Origin: Verrucomicrobiota bacterium
GTDB taxonomy: Bacteria; Verrucomicrobiota; Verrucomicrobiia; Chthoniobacterales; UBA10450
Assembly (NCBI GenBank): GCA_003218305.1
Contig: QHMY01000079.1
Span: forward strand, 1-38,248
DNA: 38,248 nucleotides
Direction of reading: 5' to 3'
Numbering within the stretch: the first letter of the stretch is position 1; each line of letters opens with the position of its first letter. The notes below the pieces were generated by a model. The model saw only the letters and a list, made by a program, of their open reading frames with translations. It was not told the origin of the DNA and did not search any database. This document shows, piece after piece, positions 1 to 9,159 of the stretch. A program made the position numbers and the translations under genes.

Positions 1-1
1 C

Positions 2-2710
2 GAAATGACAGATGTCCAGTCCGGGGAAAACCTTTTCGACTCGGTCGTGGCGGATTTGAGCAGCGACGGGGCTTCGGTCAAACTCGAGCGCACGGTAGCG
101 GTTCGGAAGCAAAACAGCATTAGCATCGCCGGAAATTACATATTGCCGGAGGATTTCGTCCACGCTCTGACCCAACCGGCAAATTTTGCGGTTTCGGCCG
201 GAGTGATCGAACTGGGCGATTATTGGCCTGAAGATTCCCCAAACAGGATCACGGGCCCCCTGCAACTGAGCGGCGAGGTGACGATGCGCGACGGAAAGGC
301 AGAAGGGCAAATGTCTTTCTACGGGTCGGATATCAAGTTTCGAAGCCTGATTGTCCCGCAGGTCAGCGGGCAGGCCACCATTTCCAAAAACATCGTTTAC
401 CTGAACGACTTCACCGCGAGCCTTAACGAGGGCGATTACATCGCAGGTCACGGCGTGTTCTCCCTCGAAGCGCCGCACGCCTACAGCGGGAAACTCTTCG
501 CGACCGTGGCCAATCTCGCGCACCTGAAGCCAATCCTCGCGGCCGCCGGCAACGACAACGAAATCGCGGGTTCGCTTAGGCTCGACTGGGAAGGGAGCGG
601 TGAAGCGGACTCATTCAAGAGCAACTCCGGCAAATTGAAGCTGGCCCTGGAGAAGGGACGCTATGCTCACTTGCAGGCGCTCCAGGCGAATATCGACGCG
701 ACCTATTCACCCGAGGGTCTCGACATTCCGACTATCTTCCTCGGGAGCGACAAGATGGATTTCCACGCCATCCTCACCGCAAAGGGATCGACCCTGGAAA
801 TCACGAAAATCCAGATCGACCAAGGCCAGGCCAAGTACGCGTCCGGTTACGTCTCTCTGCCATTTGTCTGGAAAAATATCGGGACAAGCGAGCCTGTTTT
901 TCCGTCTGACGGCAAGGTCCTGGCGACGTTTCAGTCCGAGAACCTGGATTTGAAGAAGCTCTTCGATGATTTGGGAACGAAACCGCTCGTGACCGGGTTG
1001 ATTAACGTGAAGCTCGACGCCCAGGGCACACTGGCGCAGCTCGGCGGCCGGCTCGACGTGCGGATGAGCGATCTTCACAGCGCGGACTACCCCAAGCTCG
1101 AACCGGCGACCTTCGATCTCGTGGCGGATCTGCAGAACAATCAGCTCGCTTTCAATGGCAAATTACAGCAAACGAAAATCCAGCCGGTGCAGATTACGGG
1201 GAACCTGCCCTTCGACGTATCGAAAATGATCGCGGAAAAGAAATTCGACGAAGAGACGCCGCTGACCGCGAAGGTGCAGTTGCCCCGCAGCCCCGTGAAT
1301 TTCCTGCGGCAATTTCTGCCGGGCATTACGCAGCTCGACGGTGATGTCGCGCTCGACGTGAACGTGACGGGAACCGTGGCCAACCCGAATCTGGGCGGCT
1401 CGGGCGACATCACCATCAACATGGCGCGCTTCACCAATCCGACGCTGCCTTCACTGAGCGGATTTCACTCGCGGATGACCTTCGATCGGGATGTCCTGAA
1501 CTTCGAGCGCTTCAATGGCGATCTGGCCGGCGGTCCGTTTACGATCTCGGGTCGCGTGACCTTTCCGAAACTGATCGAACCGAATCTCGATTTCGAGTTG
1601 AAGGCGCAAAGTATTCTCGTAGCGCGCAATGATTCGCTGACGGCGCGGGCTGATGCCGAGGTCAAAGTGACCGGCCCGCTCAAGAACGCGACGGTCACCG
1701 GCACGGTTGCCCTGACCAACAGTCAATTTCTCAAGAACATCGATCTGCTGCCAATTGGCCTCCCGGGGCGGCCGGCGCCACAACCCTCGGAACGTCCGGA
1801 TTTTTCCGTGACCGAGCCCCCGATCCGGGACTGGAAGTTTGATGTTGTGATCAAGACCAAGGATCCGTTCTTGATTCGGGGAAATCTGGCCAACGGTGGG
1901 GCGATTACCGATCTGCGCCTCACCGGCACCGGGTCCCTGACCAACAGTCAATTTCTCAAGAACATCGATCTGCTGCCAATTGGCCTCCCGGGGCGGCCGG
2001 CGCCACAACCCTCGGAACGTCCGGATTTTTCCGTGACCGAGCCCCCGATCCGGGACTGGAAGTTTGATGTTGTGATCAAGACCAAGGATCCGTTCTTGAT
2101 TCGGGGAAATCTGGCCAACGGTGGGGCGATTACCGATCTGCGCCTCACCGGCACCGGGTTGCGGCCGCAGCTCGAGGGCACGGTTCGGCTGGAAAACGTC
2201 GAGGCCACCCTGCCGTTTAGCCGCCTCGAAATCGCCCAGGGGTTTCTCTATTTCGATCCGAGCGATTCCTTTAACCCAAGGATCGACTTGCACGGAACGT
2301 CGCTTATCCGCGATTACACGGTGCATGTTTATGTTTACGGGACGTCGCTGGCGCCGGAAGCGATCTTTACAAGTGAGCCGCCCTTGCCCCAGGAGGAGAT
2401 TATCTCGCTCCTGGCCACCGGCGTGACGAGGGGTGAGTTGGTTGGAAATAACAATGTGATGGCTAGCCGCGCCGCCATGCTCCTGGTGCAGCAGCTTTAC
2501 CGGAAGATGTTCAAGAAGGGGGGCGAGCCGGCCAAGAGCAATTCGGTTTTTGACAAGCTCCAGGTGGACGTCGGCCAGGTCGATCCGCGTACCGGCCAGC
2601 AGACCGTGACCGCCCGGCTCAAGGTAAACGAGCAATTTGTCCTCGTCGGAGATTTAGGTGTGAGCGGAGATTTTCGCGGCATGGTGAAGTACCTGATTCG
2701 ATTCAAATGA
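2..2710 (+). CDS. tamB: TamB-like translocation/assembly protein (DUF490), 5'-truncated by window edge
   Basis: The frame is open to the left edge, so the ATG at 5 is probably not the true start and the N-terminal membrane anchor is outside. The visible 900 residues are a long run of beta-rich segments typical of AsmA/TamB proteins. The C-terminal part resembles the conserved TamB (DUF490) end, with a segment around 'EEIISLLATG' and a final beta-strand region. TamB proteins span the periplasm and work with a TamA/BamA-type barrel in outer-membrane protein or lipid delivery; this is family knowledge. The next gene, a BamA-superfamily barrel, starts 1 base after the stop, which strongly supports the assignment. 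The order tamB-tamA is the reverse of E. coli. Residues about 569-718 are two exact copies of a 75-residue unit (see repeat entry). Codon use is like the neighbours. Confidence 0.85.
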   Translation, partial: EMTDVQSGENLFDSVVADLSSDGASVKLERTVAVRKQNSISIAGNYILPEDFVHALTQPANFAVSAGVIELGDYWPEDSPNRITGPLQLSGEVTMRDGKAEGQMSFYGSDIKFRSLIVPQVSGQATISKNIVYLNDFTASLNEGDYIAGHGVFSLEAPHAYSGKLFATVANLAHLKPILAAAGNDNEIAGSLRLDWEGSGEADSFKSNSGKLKLALEKGRYAHLQALQANIDATYSPEGLDIPTIFLGSDKMDFHAILTAKGSTLEITKIQIDQGQAKYASGYVSLPFVWKNIGTSEPVFPSDGKVLATFQSENLDLKKLFDDLGTKPLVTGLINVKLDAQGTLAQLGGRLDVRMSDLHSADYPKLEPATFDLVADLQNNQLAFNGKLQQTKIQPVQITGNLPFDVSKMIAEKKFDEETPLTAKVQLPRSPVNFLRQFLPGITQLDGDVALDVNVTGTVANPNLGGSGDITINMARFTNPTLPSLSGFHSRMTFDRDVLNFERFNGDLAGGPFTISGRVTFPKLIEPNLDFELKAQSILVARNDSLTARADAEVKVTGPLKNATVTGTVALTNSQFLKNIDLLPIGLPGRPAPQPSERPDFSVTEPPIRDWKFDVVIKTKDPFLIRGNLANGGAITDLRLTGTGSLTNSQFLKNIDLLPIGLPGRPAPQPSERPDFSVTEPPIRDWKFDVVIKTKDPFLIRGNLANGGAITDLRLTGTGLRPQLEGTVRLENVEATLPFSRLEIAQGFLYFDPSDSFNPRIDLHGTSLIRDYTVHVYVYGTSLAPEAIFTSEPPLPQEEIISLLATGVTRGELVGNNNVMASRAAMLLVQQLYRKMFKKGGEPAKSNSVFDKLQVDVGQVDPRTGQQTVTARLKVNEQFVLVGDLGVSGDFRGMVKYLIRFK
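1710..2159 (+). repeat. Exact 225-bp in-frame tandem duplication inside tamB
   Basis: Bases 1710-1934 and 1935-2159 are identical as far as I can read, including synonymous positions, so each copy encodes the same 75 residues ('LTNSQFLKNIDLLPIGLPG...'). A 10-bp word, tcaccggcac, occurs at 1695, 1920 and 2145, exactly 225 bp apart, just outside and inside the unit. The five bases after this word differ before the first copy. The reading frame is preserved. It is either a very recent duplication or an assembly artefact. Confidence 0.95.
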
Positions 2711-2711
2711 G

Positions 2712-4943
2712 ATGAGCCGGACATTCCCGACGAAAACGCGCTGGAGTCGCGGCGCTCTGTCGCCGTGTCCGCGTTTGCGCGCCGACAGAGCGACGCGGCT
2801 TCAGCGTCTATGCGTCGCCTGGGTGTTGGCTCTGTTTTTCGCCTCAAATTCGCCGGCCCAAACCGCCGTGGACGTGCCGCGACCGGAGGAGAAAGACCGT
2901 GCCCAACGTGCCATAGCCAAACAACAGGAGAAGAAGGCGCAGCGCACCAGCGTGATCGAGTTCCGCGGCCAGCAGGCCTTCAACGAAAAGGTCCTGCGCT
3001 CCGAGTTGAAGGAGCAGATCTCGACGATCGATCAATACGGGCTGACGCCCGCGCGCGGCGATGATGCCGCATTTTTCTTGGAACTCTTTTATCGTAAGCA
3101 CGGCTACGCCAAGGTGAAGGTGCGCTACGCGATCGCATCCGGCGACGTCCTTCGTCTCGACATCGAAGAAGGTTCGCTCGTGACCCTTGGCCTGGTGAAT
3201 TTCGTGGGAAATCAACACCAGCCGGCGGATGTCCTCTTCGATTTTGCCGTGGGTCCGACGCGGGAGCGTTATTCGTCAATGCAATCGAAGCTTCCATTTG
3301 TCGCAGCCGATGTGGAGGAGGGGGCCGACCTGGTCCATCGCCTCTATGTCTCCCAGGGCTTCCTCGACACGAAAGTCGATCCGCCGATTTACCATTATGC
3401 CGAGGATGGCAACCGGGTGGATGCGACGATCCCGATCACGGAGGGCCGGCAATATTTCTTCGGCCAGATCAATTTCGTGGGCGAAACCATCTACGGAGCC
3501 GAGGCCTTGCGCGGCCAGATGCTCGACCTGGTCGAACAACCCTACACCGAGAGCCGCGTTTCGGATATTCCGCGCCGGCTCCAGGCTTATTATCGAACGC
3601 GCGGTTATTACGAAGTGAAGGTGGACGCTGTCGGCAACCCGGAGGCGGGGCGCGACGGACACGTGCCGGTGCAGGTGTCGATTACGCCCGGACGGATCTA
3701 TCATTTCGATGGCGTCACCGTAAAAGGGCTCGAGAAACTTCGGCCCAGTTATATCAGCCGCCGCTTCAGCAAGTTTAGCGGAAAAACCTACAGCCCGGAG
3801 GTGGTCGAGGAGAAATTTCGGGAGTTGATGCGGTCCGGCCTGTTTACGGTCCTGCAGATCAAACCGACACCGGTCGGGGGCGACGCTTTGCGGCTCGATA
3901 TTTCGGCCGAGGAAGCCAAGAGCCAGGAGTTCGGTTTTTACCTGGGTTACGGCTCCTATGCGGGCCCAATCGTGGGCGCGAGCTACCGGAACCGTAATCT
4001 TTTTGGTTATGGGCGGCCTCTGACGACTTCCGCCGAGTGGTCGGGGCGTGGCTACAAGGGTGAAATCCTGTGGGAAGATCCGTATTTCTTCGATTCAGAC
4101 TTTGGGTTCAAAGCCAGACTGGCCGCCCTCACTTTTGATTATGATGGATACAGCAAGTTTGAGGTTGGCACTCGTTTCGATCTGACCAGAAAGTTTTCGA
4201 AACAGTACGAGGTCGGGCTCGTCCTGACCGAACGGCATGTAGAGATCACCAGCGCCGATATCGCTCCGATATTTCTCGGGGACACGTCCTATTTCGTCAG
4301 CTCGATCGGCCTGACGCAATCACTCGATCTCCGCGACAGTAAGGTGAATCCGAGCCGCGGCCTGGTTTTCGACAACACGATCGACCTGGCGGCGAGTGAG
4401 ATTGGCAGCCAGATCGATTTCGTCCGCAGCACCGCCCGCCTGACCTATTTCCAGCCGATCGGCCCCGTGCCGCGACCCGGCCAGCCGGACCGCCGCACCT
4501 TGCTCGCGTTCGGTGCGCGGGCCGGGATCATTCACAGTTTGAGCGGTTCAGACATAATCAACGACATCCCGATCGACGAACGATTTTTCAATGGCGGCAA
4601 CACAACCGTTCGCAGCTTTGCCGAGCGGGACCTCGGGCCTCACGATGGGGACAATCCCATTGGTGGTGAATTCTTCACCGTTTTCAATGTGGAATACACT
4701 TTCCCGATTTACGGTGAACTGCAGGGGGCCGTGTTTTTTGACGCCGGCAATCTTCTCCCCAACTCCAACGATCCATTTTCCAACGCCACCGCGAGCCTCG
4801 ACAACATGCGTTACGCGGTGGGCCTGGGCTTGCGCTACAAACTTCCGATCGGCCCGATCCGGCTCGACTACGGATACAATCCAGACCAGCGCCCCGACGA
4901 GGATAGCGGCGCCTTCCATTTCAGCTTTGGTTTCGCCTTCTAG
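2712..4943 (+). CDS. tamA: Outer-membrane beta-barrel assembly protein, TamA/BamA superfamily
   Basis: This 743-residue protein has a secretion signal (hydrophobic core 'LCVAWVLALFFAS' followed by 'SPAQ'). Several POTRA-like segments follow to about residue 405, including repeats of the type 'GxxxFxGxxxxxxxxL'. A C-terminal surface-antigen barrel then runs to a final Phe ('FHFSFGFAF'), the classic C-terminal outer-membrane signature recognised by the BAM machinery. Barrel hallmarks such as 'FFNGGNTTVRSF' are present. It likely inserts or exports outer-membrane components with the TamB-like protein encoded 1 bp upstream. The n-region before the signal core is unusually long (about 30 residues) and Arg-rich because a palindromic repeat (2745-2808) is read through as protein. 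TamA versus a second BamA cannot be decided by eye; adjacency to tamB favours TamA. Confidence 0.85.
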   Translation: MSRTFPTKTRWSRGALSPCPRLRADRATRLQRLCVAWVLALFFASNSPAQTAVDVPRPEEKDRAQRAIAKQQEKKAQRTSVIEFRGQQAFNEKVLRSELKEQISTIDQYGLTPARGDDAAFFLELFYRKHGYAKVKVRYAIASGDVLRLDIEEGSLVTLGLVNFVGNQHQPADVLFDFAVGPTRERYSSMQSKLPFVAADVEEGADLVHRLYVSQGFLDTKVDPPIYHYAEDGNRVDATIPITEGRQYFFGQINFVGETIYGAEALRGQMLDLVEQPYTESRVSDIPRRLQAYYRTRGYYEVKVDAVGNPEAGRDGHVPVQVSITPGRIYHFDGVTVKGLEKLRPSYISRRFSKFSGKTYSPEVVEEKFRELMRSGLFTVLQIKPTPVGGDALRLDISAEEAKSQEFGFYLGYGSYAGPIVGASYRNRNLFGYGRPLTTSAEWSGRGYKGEILWEDPYFFDSDFGFKARLAALTFDYDGYSKFEVGTRFDLTRKFSKQYEVGLVLTERHVEITSADIAPIFLGDTSYFVSSIGLTQSLDLRDSKVNPSRGLVFDNTIDLAASEIGSQIDFVRSTARLTYFQPIGPVPRPGQPDRRTLLAFGARAGIIHSLSGSDIINDIPIDERFFNGGNTTVRSFAERDLGPHDGDNPIGGEFFTVFNVEYTFPIYGELQGAVFFDAGNLLPNSNDPFSNATASLDNMRYAVGLGLRYKLPIGPIRLDYGYNPDQRPDEDSGAFHFSFGFAF
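2745..2808. repeat. Palindromic repeat inside the tamA signal-peptide coding region
   Basis: The left arm around gcggcgctctgtcgccg (2749-2765) is imperfectly inverted in cgacagagcgacgcggc near 2791-2807. The same 17-bp word occurs in reverse complement at 12835-12851, next to the phenylalanine hydroxylase stop codon, so it belongs to a dispersed family. Confidence 0.7.
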
Positions 4944-4998
4944 CGGTTTGGCCCGCGATTAGGAAAGGCATGGATGTTTGGTGCCTCCTCCGCATGAC

Positions 4999-5155
4999 AA
5001 TAGCCCAGCGTTTCAACGCTGGGTCCTCCGAAGGAAAACAAACAAGTCCCACCAGGGACGAAAGGAGTGCCCCGCAAGACACCACGGTTCTGCCGTCCCT
5101 GCAGGGACTTAGGATTCTGTTGTCATTGAAACCCAGCGTTGAAACGCTGGATATT
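4999..5155. repeat. Intergenic nested inverted-repeat element of about 157 bp
   Basis: The 325-bp gap 4944-5268 contains no credible gene. Its centre is bounded by two copies, in inverted orientation, of a hairpin word: cccagcgtttcaacgctggg at 5004-5023 and cccagcgttgaaacgctgg at 5132-5150. Nested inside are agtccc-accagggacg (5045-5060) and cgtccctgcagggactt (5094-5110). The outer-plus-inner architecture and length resemble the 155-bp elements elsewhere in the window, although the sequence is different. It may act as a terminator after tamA; this is inference. Confidence 0.75.
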
Positions 5156-5268
5156 GTCAGCAGAGTCAATCGATGAGCTGGACGTTCCGACGAGAGATTA
5201 CGGGCTGCTGGCACATGGCAACTCTCAATACCTGCGCGGCCAGAGCCGCTGTCATAGAAATTAAATGA

Positions 5269-6717
5269 ATGGAGCAACCAGCACACAACCTTGGATCTGA
5301 CCTCGGCGACATCCCGGCAGATGTCTTCCGCAAGCACCTCCACCAGCTGGCTGACTGGATCGCGGATTATCGAGAAAACATCGCCCAGCGCCCCATCGCG
5401 CCGAATGCCAAACCGGGTGCGGTTCTGGCCCAGTTGGACGCGACGCCGCCGGAAACAGGCACTTCGTTCGATGAAATCTTTTCGGAGATCGAGCGGATCA
5501 TCGTTCCGGGAGTCGCGCATTGGGCGCACCCGCAGTTCATGAGCTACTTCGGCTGCACCACGACGAGCCCCGGCATTCTCGCCGAAATGATCACCGCGGC
5601 CATGAACGTCAATGCCATGACCTGGCGGACTTCACCGGCTGCGACGGAGCTGGAAACTCTGGTGCTCGATTGGCTGCGGCAGTGGCTCGGATTCCCGGAC
5701 GACTTCCAGGGGGTCTTGTACGACACGGCGTCGATTTCGACCATGCACGCGCTGGCGGTCGCGCGCGAAGAAGCCAGCACGTCAATTCGCACGCTCGGCC
5801 TTTCCGGCCGGACCGAGCTACCGATCTTCCGCATTTACACCTCGGACCAGGCGCATAGTTCAGTGGAGAAGGCAGCCATTGCGCTCGGGTTAGGCGAGCA
5901 CAACGTCCGGCGAATCGCGAGTGATGCCGAGTTTAAGATGAACGTCAGGGCGTTACGCGAGGCGGTGAACGCCGATCTCCGGCACGGATTCAAGCCGTTG
6001 GCCGTGGTTGCCACTGTGGGCACTACTTCCACGGCTAGCGTGGATCCCGTCCGGGAGATCGCGGTGATTTGCGCTGAATTCCAGATGTGGCTGCATATCG
6101 ATGCCGCCTACGGCGGCGGGCTCGCACTTCTACCCGAACACCAATGGGTGACCGACGCCTGGGAGGAAGCGGACTCGCTCGTGATCAATCCCCACAAGAT
6201 GCTTTTCGTTCCCTTCGATTTCAGCGCGCTCTATGTGCGCGACATCGAGCGTTTGCGCCGTCTCTTTACCCTGGCTCCCGAGTCCCTCCATCTGCGCGAT
6301 CCCGCCGGCGCCGAGATAAATTACATGGATTACGGGGTCCAGCTTGGCCGCCGGTTCCGCGCCCTCAAGGCGTGGGTCGTCTGGCGGACGTTCGGTCGCG
6401 CGGGAATGGCCGCGCGCATTCGCGAACACCTGCGGCTGGCCCAGCTCTTCGCGCACTGGATCAGGGAGGACCCCCGCTTTGAAATTTCAGCGCCGGTCAT
6501 GATGGGCGTCGTTTGTTTCCGCCTGAAGGATTCGGACGACAAAGCCGCGGATCAGAAAAACAGCGCAACCGTAGCGAAGATCAACGCATCAGGGAAAGCC
6601 TACCTGACCCAGGCGAAGTTGCGCGGTCGTGTCGTGATGCGTCTTGGCCTGGGAAATGTGCTGACGACGGAGGCGCATGTCCAACGCGTCTGGGAAATCA
6701 TTCGCGAAGCGGTGTAG
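5269..6717 (+). CDS. Pyridoxal-phosphate-dependent aromatic L-amino acid decarboxylase
   Basis: This group II PLP decarboxylase has 482 residues, the usual length for the aromatic amino acid decarboxylase family. Visible landmarks are the N-terminal 'HPQFMSYF' segment, the 'HSSVEKAA' stretch, the cofactor-binding 'LHIDAAYGGG' and the PLP Schiff-base lysine in 'NPHKMLF' (K310). Family members decarboxylate Tyr, Phe, Trp or DOPA to the amine in the cytosol; which substrate is used here cannot be read. It lies about 100 bp upstream of two tyrosine-catabolism dioxygenases on the same strand, which suggests aromatic amino acids as substrate. The ATG at 5269 is the first in the frame, in a weak ribosome-site context. 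Confidence 0.85.
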   Translation: MEQPAHNLGSDLGDIPADVFRKHLHQLADWIADYRENIAQRPIAPNAKPGAVLAQLDATPPETGTSFDEIFSEIERIIVPGVAHWAHPQFMSYFGCTTTSPGILAEMITAAMNVNAMTWRTSPAATELETLVLDWLRQWLGFPDDFQGVLYDTASISTMHALAVAREEASTSIRTLGLSGRTELPIFRIYTSDQAHSSVEKAAIALGLGEHNVRRIASDAEFKMNVRALREAVNADLRHGFKPLAVVATVGTTSTASVDPVREIAVICAEFQMWLHIDAAYGGGLALLPEHQWVTDAWEEADSLVINPHKMLFVPFDFSALYVRDIERLRRLFTLAPESLHLRDPAGAEINYMDYGVQLGRRFRALKAWVVWRTFGRAGMAARIREHLRLAQLFAHWIREDPRFEISAPVMMGVVCFRLKDSDDKAADQKNSATVAKINASGKAYLTQAKLRGRVVMRLGLGNVLTTEAHVQRVWEIIREAV

Positions 6718-6817
6718 CCCCCTTGCCGAGAGAAGTAATCCCGTTACGCCGTCGCGGCGCCGTTTGAAAGCTGGTCGCGGTGGGCTAACGTGTTTGGTTC
6801 CGAAACCGCAAATTCCT

Positions 6818-7951
6818 ATGGAAACAACTATCGCTGCCCCGAAACCTCGTTCGTCCACTGAAGTCGATTTTCTCCCGCTGCAGGGGACCGATTATGTGGA
6901 GTTTTATGTCGGAAATGCCAAACAAGCCGCGCATTTCTACAAAACGGCATTCGGCTTTCAAAGCCTCGCTTATTCCGGCCCGGAAACGGGAACGAAAGAC
7001 CGGGTCAGTTACGCCATTCGCCAGAACAAACTGACCTTCGTTCTTACGACTCCGCTTCGATCGGACAATCCCATCTCGAATCACATTCATAAACATGGCG
7101 ACGGCGTGAAGGTCCTGGCCTTGAAGGTGGAAGACGCGACTTCGGCCTGGGAAGAAACGACGAAGCGCGGCGGGAAGAGTTATCTCGAGCCGATCACGCT
7201 TTCGGATGACGACGGCGAGGTCGTAATGAGCGGTATCCATACGTATGGCGAGACCGTCCATCTCTTCATCGAGCGCGGGAACTATCGCGGTATCTTTATG
7301 CCCGGCTTCCGCAAATGGGAGTCCAACTACAACCCGCCCGACACCGGCCTGCTCTATGTCGATCATTGCGTCGGCAACGTCGGTTGGAACCAGATGAACC
7401 CGTGGGTGAAATTTTACGAAGATGTCATGGGCTTCCGCAACATCCTCACCTTTGACGACAAAGACATCTCGACCGAATACTCGGCCTTGATGAGCAAGGT
7501 GATGAGTAACGGCAACGGGTTCGTGAAGTTTCCCATCAACGAGCCGGCTGAAGGCAAAAAGAAGTCACAGGTGGAAGAGTACCTCGACTTCTATGATGGC
7601 GAAGGCGTCCAGCATGTGGCGGTCGCGACGAATGACATCGTCAAGACCGTTAGCGATATCCAGAAACGTGGCGTCGAGTTCCTGAATATTCCCACAACTT
7701 ATTACGATGAGTTGCCCGCTCGTGTGGGTCACATCGATGAGGATCTCGAGCCGTTAAAGAAGCTCGGCATCCTGGTTGATCGCGACAACGAAGGTTATCT
7801 GCTCCAGATCTTCACCAAGCCGGTGGAAGATCGGCCCACCCTCTTTTTCGAGATCATCCAGCGCAAAGGCGCGAAGAGTTTCGGCAAGGGGAACTTCAAG
7901 GCGCTGTTCGAGGCTTTGGAAAAAGAACAGGACGCGCGAGGCAATTTGTAG
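6818..7951 (+). CDS. hppD: 4-hydroxyphenylpyruvate dioxygenase
   Basis: The protein converts 4-hydroxyphenylpyruvate to homogentisate, the second step of tyrosine degradation, using non-haem Fe(II). It has two vicinal-oxygen-chelate halves. The C-terminal half carries the expected 2-His-1-Glu ligands: H183 in 'VDHCVGNV', H266 in 'GVQHVAVAT' and E345 in 'FFEIIQRKG', numbered from the chosen start. The ORF track begins at 6677, overlapping the decarboxylase gene. I chose the ATG at 6818 ('METTIAAP') because it gives 377 residues, the normal length, and the upstream part resembles no HPPD sequence. The homogentisate dioxygenase gene follows after 12 bp, so the two are almost certainly co-transcribed. 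Confidence 0.95.
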   Translation: METTIAAPKPRSSTEVDFLPLQGTDYVEFYVGNAKQAAHFYKTAFGFQSLAYSGPETGTKDRVSYAIRQNKLTFVLTTPLRSDNPISNHIHKHGDGVKVLALKVEDATSAWEETTKRGGKSYLEPITLSDDDGEVVMSGIHTYGETVHLFIERGNYRGIFMPGFRKWESNYNPPDTGLLYVDHCVGNVGWNQMNPWVKFYEDVMGFRNILTFDDKDISTEYSALMSKVMSNGNGFVKFPINEPAEGKKKSQVEEYLDFYDGEGVQHVAVATNDIVKTVSDIQKRGVEFLNIPTTYYDELPARVGHIDEDLEPLKKLGILVDRDNEGYLLQIFTKPVEDRPTLFFEIIQRKGAKSFGKGNFKALFEALEKEQDARGNL

Positions 7952-7963
7952 AGGAGAAACGAC

Positions 7964-9148
7964 ATGCCGTATTATCAGAAGCTTGGTCAGATTCCGAAGA
8001 AGCACCACATCTGGTTCCACCGCAACGGGAGCGGACCCTCGTTCAAGAACGAAGGGATTGCCTACGAGCACGTCATTACCACGGAGGGTTTCAACGAAGC
8101 CTATTCCATCATTTACCATCTGCGGCCGCCGACCCGCGTCCGAAAGGTCGAGCTGATCAAGTATTGGGCGCCGAAGAAAGTCACGGAAAGTCCACTGCGC
8201 CATCACCACATCAAGACGGCCGAGATTCCGCGGCGCGGCGATCTTTACACCGGCCGTATCCCGATGCTTTTCAATGAGGACATCACCGCTTACCGCTCGC
8301 GTCCGGAGAAGACCTACGGTGAATTCGAATATTACAAGAACGGCGGCGCCGATGAGGTCATCTTCGTTTTTCACGGCGCCGGTACGCTGGAGACCGTTTT
8401 CGGAAAGCTTCGTTATCGCGCGGAAGACTACGTTGTCATTCCTCGGGGCGTTACCTATCGCCTCGTGCCCGACAAGGTAGAGGAGGAAGATTACCTGATC
8501 CTGGAGTCGACCGGGCCGGTGCGGATTCCGCCCCGTTATCTGAATCACGAAGGCCAGATAAGAATGGGCGCGCCCTATTCGGAACGCGATTTCCATGCGC
8601 CTTCGGAAATGCTTACGATCGATAGTGAAGAGGACGTGGCCGTGCTGGTGAAGGATGGACCACGCCTCACGCGCGTGGTTCATGCGCATCACCCCTTCGA
8701 TGCGCTCGGCTGGGACGGGTATCTCTACCCGTATACTTTTAACGCGGCCGATTTCGAACCGATCACCGGCACCGTGCACCAGCCTCCGCCGATTCATCAG
8801 ACGTTCGAAGTGCGCGGATACGTTATCTGCACCTTCGCTCCGCGCCTCCTCGATACCCATCCGGAAGCGGTCAAGATTCCATGGGTCCACGACAACGTGG
8901 AAGCCGACGAAGTGCTTTTCTACGTCCGCGGCAATTTCGGGTCCCGCCGTGGCATCGAAAGCGGCTCGATCACGCTGCATCCAAGGGGAATTCCGCACGG
9001 ACCGCATCCGGGCACGATCATGGCCAGCAAGGACGCTCTCAGAACGGAAGAGCTGGCAGTGATGTTCGACACCGCGCATACGCTCGAGCTGACTGAGGAA
9101 TCCCTCGCGCTGGACGACCCGAATTACCCGCTGAGCTGGCTCGACTAA
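7964..9148 (+). CDS. hmgA: Homogentisate 1,2-dioxygenase
   Basis: This 394-residue cupin-fold enzyme opens the homogentisate ring to maleylacetoacetate with Fe(II) and O2. Recognisable parts are 'GRIPMLFNEDI', the first cupin strand region around 'DEVIFVFHGAG' and the C-terminal metal-site region 'SITLHPRGIPHGPHPG'. It is of the shorter bacterial form. A strong ribosome-binding site, aggag at 7952-7956, sits 7 bases before the ATG and directly after the hppD stop. The next two steps (maleylacetoacetate isomerase, fumarylacetoacetase) are not in the window. The gene converges on the NlpC/P60 gene with an 11-bp gap. Confidence 0.93.
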   Translation: MPYYQKLGQIPKKHHIWFHRNGSGPSFKNEGIAYEHVITTEGFNEAYSIIYHLRPPTRVRKVELIKYWAPKKVTESPLRHHHIKTAEIPRRGDLYTGRIPMLFNEDITAYRSRPEKTYGEFEYYKNGGADEVIFVFHGAGTLETVFGKLRYRAEDYVVIPRGVTYRLVPDKVEEEDYLILESTGPVRIPPRYLNHEGQIRMGAPYSERDFHAPSEMLTIDSEEDVAVLVKDGPRLTRVVHAHHPFDALGWDGYLYPYTFNAADFEPITGTVHQPPPIHQTFEVRGYVICTFAPRLLDTHPEAVKIPWVHDNVEADEVLFYVRGNFGSRRGIESGSITLHPRGIPHGPHPGTIMASKDALRTEELAVMFDTAHTLELTEESLALDDPNYPLSWLD

Positions 9149-9159
9149 ACGGCGACCGA

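Noticed and set aside
1451-2635. 394-residue minus-strand ORF inside tamB
   Set aside because: Its length and internal repeat simply mirror the 225-bp duplication of the sense gene.
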